Source: Bacillota bacterium
Lineage (GTDB): Bacteria; Bacteroidota; Bacteroidia; Bacteroidales; Bacteroidaceae
Direction: 5' to 3'
Assembly: GCA_023664625.1 (NCBI GenBank)
Contig: JAMPFD010000007.1
Location: 1-64,000, forward strand
DNA: 64,000 nt
The notes under the pieces were generated by a model. That model ran no database searches. It saw nothing but the letters and a program-made list of their open reading frames with translations, and was not told the DNA's origin. Made by a program: the position numbers and the translations under genes. Of this stretch, positions 61,336 through 64,000 are shown in pieces (within the stretch, counting starts at the first letter, position 1; each line of letters opens with the position of its first letter).

Positions 61336-61785
61336 TTAATACTTCGGTCTCTCTGGACGTCTCTTGAAGAATGCCTTACGCTTGATGTCGTCCACATAGG
61401 TGGCTGCTTCCGTTGCATATTCTGTGGCTTCCTTTTTGTTAGCAAGCGTGTACCACTTTGCTGTGATGTTCATCACAAAGAACGAAAACAGGCTGCTCTG
61501 CATTGTCGTTGTCAGGTTCTCATCAAACGAACTTGAAAGGTCAAGCTGCAAGCGGAACTCTCCCTGCTCGGTCTCAACCTCGTCAAGAAACACTTTTTTC
61601 AATGCGTTACAGATGGTATTCTTGCTCTCATTCCAGAAGCGTTCCAGCATTTCTTGGTCTTCGTCAGTAGTGAACACACGGTCGTAGCCGTCTTCATCGT
61701 CCATCTTCTTGCCTGTGTATGATGTGGTCTTCGCCACTTCTTCGTACACCTTTTCTTTTTCTACTCGTAATGTTACGTTTATCAT
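61336..61785 (-). CDS. Phage protein of tandem family, member 1
   Basis: 149 residues from the Met at 61785 (the longer frame overlaps the preceding gene). LQLDLSSSFDENLTTTMQSSLFSFFVMNITAKWYTLANKKEATEYATEA corresponds to the block of members 2 and 3, and RRPERPKY closes the protein. Function unknown. Confidence 0.7.
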   Translation of the reverse strand: MINVTLRVEKEKVYEEVAKTTSYTGKKMDDEDGYDRVFTTDEDQEMLERFWNESKNTICNALKKVFLDEVETEQGEFRLQLDLSSSFDENLTTTMQSSLFSFFVMNITAKWYTLANKKEATEYATEAATYVDDIKRKAFFKRRPERPKY

Positions 61786-61796
61786 ACATCTTTGTT

Positions 61797-62342
61797 TTAG
61801 AATTGCCAAAGTGAATAAGATGCGCCTACACCAATGTACAGAACAAACTTGGGCTTTGTTTTGAGCGTTATACCGTAACCTGTTTGTATGCCTATACTCC
61901 ACCGCTTCGGCTTCGCCGTCTCTCTGATTGTGATTATTTCACACTTCGGATAAACAAATAGACTGTCAAGATTGGGGTTATATCCACTAACGTATGCCCT
62001 GTATGTGCTATCCTCATACATCTTTTGTGTTATCGGAATCCGCACAGATATACTGTCAAAACAAAGCTGTTGGTTTACACTTGCTCCTACACTATCCGCA
62101 CAAATGGGCTTGTCATTTGTACTTATTGGTAGCCTTTCTGTTACATACCTTATTATAATGCTGTCTTTCGGCACAGGCTTATAAAAAGGTATGGTGTCAG
62201 TATAGGTTACTCTTATGGTGTCCCTTACAGGCTCTCTAATGTTGTATGCCTTGTAATGGTACACGTTCAATCCGGTGGAAACAAAAAGCAACACCACAAC
62301 CAGCACCACTGCAACGCGTTTAATGCTTCTCATATTTTGCAA
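61797..62342 (-). CDS. Single-span membrane protein, DUF6808-like
   Basis: 181 residues (or 178 from Met4). One N-terminal span (RVAVVLVVVLLFVSTGLNVY) then a Thr/Ile/Pro-rich domain that would face the periplasm, ending with a beta-rich WSIGIQTGYGI and aromatic final residue. Encoded next to an endolysin; a spanin-like or lysis accessory role is possible but unproven. Overlaps the amidase gene by 23 bp. Confidence 0.65.
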   Translation of the reverse strand: MQNMRSIKRVAVVLVVVLLFVSTGLNVYHYKAYNIREPVRDTIRVTYTDTIPFYKPVPKDSIIIRYVTERLPISTNDKPICADSVGASVNQQLCFDSISVRIPITQKMYEDSTYRAYVSGYNPNLDSLFVYPKCEIITIRETAKPKRWSIGIQTGYGITLKTKPKFVLYIGVGASYSLWQF

Positions 62343-62919
62343 CGTATTTGGTTAGTGCATCAACATGTGTGCGGATAATGGCAGCTTTGCCACCTACTGA
62401 GTTCAGGTAGCTCACATCTTCGTGGTTATCCATAAAGAAGTTCTCGGTTAAGACGGCTGCACACTTAGTCTTTGACAGGATATAGAAATTCTCTTCCCAG
62501 TCGGGGTCTCCATCCGAGTTGTCCTTTCTTATCTTATGTCCTGCAAAGTTCTTCTCGGCTTCCTCATAGAGCATTGTCGCCAGTTCGTCCGACTTGGTTT
62601 TTCCCTTTGAGGTGTATGCGCTCCAACCTCGTGCGCTCATCCACTCTCCGTTTCCTGCTGCGTTGTTGTGTATGGAGATTAGGACCACATTTGATGCGCC
62701 TAACTTGCCACAGCACTCATTTGCCCGCCTTGCTCTCTCTGTTAAAGAAATATCGGTAGCTTCATGTACGAGTAGTTCGGCATCATAGCCTTGCTTTGTC
62801 AGTTCATTCACTATACCTGCTGCAATCTCACGTGCGTATGCGTACTCACGAAATTTGCCGTCAGGACTACGCTTGCCTTTGGTGTTCTCTCCGTGACCGT
62901 TGTCAATGAGTATTTTCAT
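62320..62919 (-). CDS. N-acetylmuramoyl-L-alanine amidase (endolysin)
   Basis: 199 residues, Amidase_3 fold. ILIDNGHGENTKGKRSPDG has the first zinc-binding His; ISIHNNAAGNG the second His; VLTENFFMDN holds the catalytic Glu; a Glu near REYAYAREIA completes the site. It cleaves the amide bond between MurNAc and the stem peptide. No signal peptide, so export needs a holin or another route. Overlaps both neighbours slightly. Confidence 0.92.
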   Translation of the reverse strand: MKILIDNGHGENTKGKRSPDGKFREYAYAREIAAGIVNELTKQGYDAELLVHEATDISLTERARRANECCGKLGASNVVLISIHNNAAGNGEWMSARGWSAYTSKGKTKSDELATMLYEEAEKNFAGHKIRKDNSDGDPDWEENFYILSKTKCAAVLTENFFMDNHEDVSYLNSVGGKAAIIRTHVDALTKYVAKYEKH

Positions 62920-63248
62920 TTTCTGTTCCTCCTAAGATATTTAATCCATGAATAATATTTTCTACGATTCAGATAATTGAAATTAAACTGATTGTCGTAT
63001 GCTTCTTGCTCAAAAGAGATGTTCCTGTATGCGTAGCCTTTCAAGAAAAGGCGGCATATCCATTCAATAAGGTACAACACATAGAAAGGGACGTACAGCA
63101 ACTCTCGCATTTGGGCTGTGTGTATCGCTTCGTGATTGAGGTCAGCTTTCAACATCATGCCATACTCTTTGCGCACAAACAGCACTCCGAAGAGGTTGAT
63201 GCACTTGAAGCCCTTGACCGGAATAATTTTATTTCTGATGATTATCAT
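62916..63248 (-). CDS. Small membrane protein with HExxH motif
   Basis: 110 residues. HEAIHTAQMREL at about residues 39-50 holds an HExxH zinc-protease motif, followed by a membrane span (LLYVPFYVLYLIEWICRLFL) and an EQEAYDNQ segment with a possible third ligand Glu. Such M56-like or minimal metallopeptidase proteins occur near phage lysis genes of Bacteroidales. Start overlaps the amidase (ATGA) on one side. Activity unproven. Confidence 0.72.
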   Translation of the reverse strand: MIIIRNKIIPVKGFKCINLFGVLFVRKEYGMMLKADLNHEAIHTAQMRELLYVPFYVLYLIEWICRLFLKGYAYRNISFEQEAYDNQFNFNYLNRRKYYSWIKYLRRNRK

Positions 63249-63886
63249 AAGCCTAAACTGCTAAATCTGTGATAGAACTCTGTCTTTATTTTATCGTAGC
63301 CCAACTTTACATTAGAGTATGCACGAGAATTGTTTGCTCCGTCCTCGTGGTAGATTTCGCCCTCTACAATCTCCGCTACTTGCTCCACCCATTCGGGGTT
63401 GCAGAAGTCGGAAAGCGGTTTTCCGTGGTAGGTAAAAGGGTCAAACCTGCTGTTACGGTCGTCATGTATCACCTGCAAGGACTTGCGTATCTTCAAGGCT
63501 GTGGCTTCGTGGTCTGCAATGTGGTTCTCTTCTCGCACTCGCTTGATAAGTCGGCATACCTGCTCAACTGATAGGTCAAAAGCAAAGCCTGACAGATTCC
63601 TTATGCGTAGCTGCGTCTCTGTACGCAAACCCTCTGATATGTCCTGTAACATATCGTTCTGGGCATTGGTGGTTCTTGTCAGCTCTCGTAAGCTGTTTCT
63701 ATTGTCTTCCATCATCTGGCTGATGATGGACTTGAACCATTTGAAAATGGCTACCATCATCAGTGCTGACAATATAAGATAGAAAGCTCCTACCATTGCA
63801 GTCATGCCGAAATCTGTAATGCCTTTGGCTACCTCTGTTACAGATTGCACCTCATTCATATCCAGCAAAACATCATTCGTCCACAT
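63245..63886 (-). CDS. Membrane protein with coiled coil, hypothetical
   Basis: 213 residues. One span at about 27-50 (GMTAMVGAFYLILSALMMVAIF), then a coiled segment (residues 55-95) and a soluble helical domain. It could be a holin-like or tape-related membrane protein in the lysis block; no family recognised. Overlaps the next and previous genes by 4 to 31 bp. Confidence 0.7.
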   Translation of the reverse strand: MWTNDVLLDMNEVQSVTEVAKGITDFGMTAMVGAFYLILSALMMVAIFKWFKSIISQMMEDNRNSLRELTRTTNAQNDMLQDISEGLRTETQLRIRNLSGFAFDLSVEQVCRLIKRVREENHIADHEATALKIRKSLQVIHDDRNSRFDPFTYHGKPLSDFCNPEWVEQVAEIVEGEIYHEDGANNSRAYSNVKLGYDKIKTEFYHRFSSLGL

Positions 63887-64000
63887 ACTGCGCCCGAAAC
63901 CGTCAGGGCGAAATCAATCCAGTCCCATGCGTCACCATGCGCCTTGTCCTTATACTCTAACGCTCCAGCTGTAAGTGTTCCGGCATAGATGGCAGTGTAC
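63856..64000 (-). CDS. Small membrane protein, C-terminal fragment (continues past the window)
   Basis: Open from the right edge: YTAIYAGTLTAGALEYKDKAHGD then WDWIDFALTVSGAVCGRMMF. The GDAWDW-D-F-x-x-TVSG pattern is that of small two-span phage proteins next to lysis genes, possibly holins. Overlaps the next gene by 31 bp. Confidence 0.65.
   Translation of the reverse strand, partial: YTAIYAGTLTAGALEYKDKAHGDAWDWIDFALTVSGAVCGRMMFCWI

Larger units (their letters stand above)
42746..64000. mobile_element. Prophage, left part (continues beyond the window)
   Basis: From about 42750 the gene style changes to closely packed small genes with phage functions: repressor and divergent early operon, RecT/Rad50-like recombination, replication loader, YopX, endolysin and lysis-type membrane proteins. 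Rightward genes fill 44473-60171 and leftward genes 60259-64000. Integrase, terminase, portal and capsid genes are absent and should lie to the right. The exact left end is not determined. Confidence 0.88.

Overview
The window reads as chromosome of a Bacteroidales bacterium, probably close to Prevotella or Bacteroides. The reasons are the many promoters with the Bacteroidetes -7 element TAnnTTTG and little Shine-Dalgarno signal, an AddAB nuclease of the Bacteroidetes type, a DUF4492 gene in front of cydAB, a VorB-type 2-oxoacid:ferredoxin oxidoreductase operon, and secreted pectin-type glycosidases. About 42.7 kb is host chromosome; the last 21 kb is the left part of a prophage that runs off the right edge.

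Host part, left to right: the tail of an AlkD-like DNA repair gene and a Vat/CatB-type acetyltransferase; an HxlR regulator and a cupin; galE and trmO; three glycosidases (GH127, GH141-like beta-helix, GH78-like) whose order recalls the BT1003-BT1002-BT1001 rhamnogalacturonan-II enzymes of Bacteroides thetaiotaomicron; an rRNA m5C methyltransferase; DUF4492-cydA-cydB; rpsA; uxaB and a TIGR02757 gene; pgk; a Na/Pi cotransporter; threonine dehydratase with ridA; a five-gene 2-oxoacid:ferredoxin oxidoreductase operon; serine dehydratase; a 32-codon membrane gene with its own promoter and terminator; addA-addB; rplU-rpmA; rubredoxin; ybjQ and yaaA. The metabolic theme is anaerobic or nanaerobic growth on pectin sugars and amino acids: uronate reduction, ferredoxin-linked 2-oxoacid oxidation, serine and threonine deamination, and a bd oxidase.

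Two families of short repeats sit between host genes. One is a 178-bp element with TAAGTAACTGTTG inverted ends (three full copies, exactly equal in length, plus one 70-bp internally deleted copy); it looks like a MITE. The other is an array of near-palindromes, AAAAGGTWACCTTTT, repeated at exactly 22-bp steps at four separate intergenic sites.

Prophage part (about 42768 to the end): a leftward lysogeny operon (XRE repressor, zinc-ribbon membrane protein, Trypco2-domain protein), an operator/promoter region, then a long rightward early operon of small genes, a degenerate tRNA-like sequence, a Rad50-like ATPase with a zinc hook, a RecT-type annealing protein, an MBL-fold hydrolase, HU, a VRR-NUC nuclease, a DUF4373 protein and a DnaC-like loader, YopX, ASCH and DUF2786 proteins, and finally an 892-residue beta-rich protein. 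A bidirectional terminator at 60223-60253 separates this from leftward genes: three tandem paralogues of unknown function, then a lysis-type block (single-span DUF6808-like protein, amidase endolysin, HExxH membrane protein, coiled-coil membrane protein). No integrase, terminase or capsid gene is present, so most of the phage lies beyond the window. The best candidate for something undescribed is the repressor-linked zinc-ribbon/Trypco2 pair; the 22-bp-phased palindrome arrays are the best unexplained non-coding signal.
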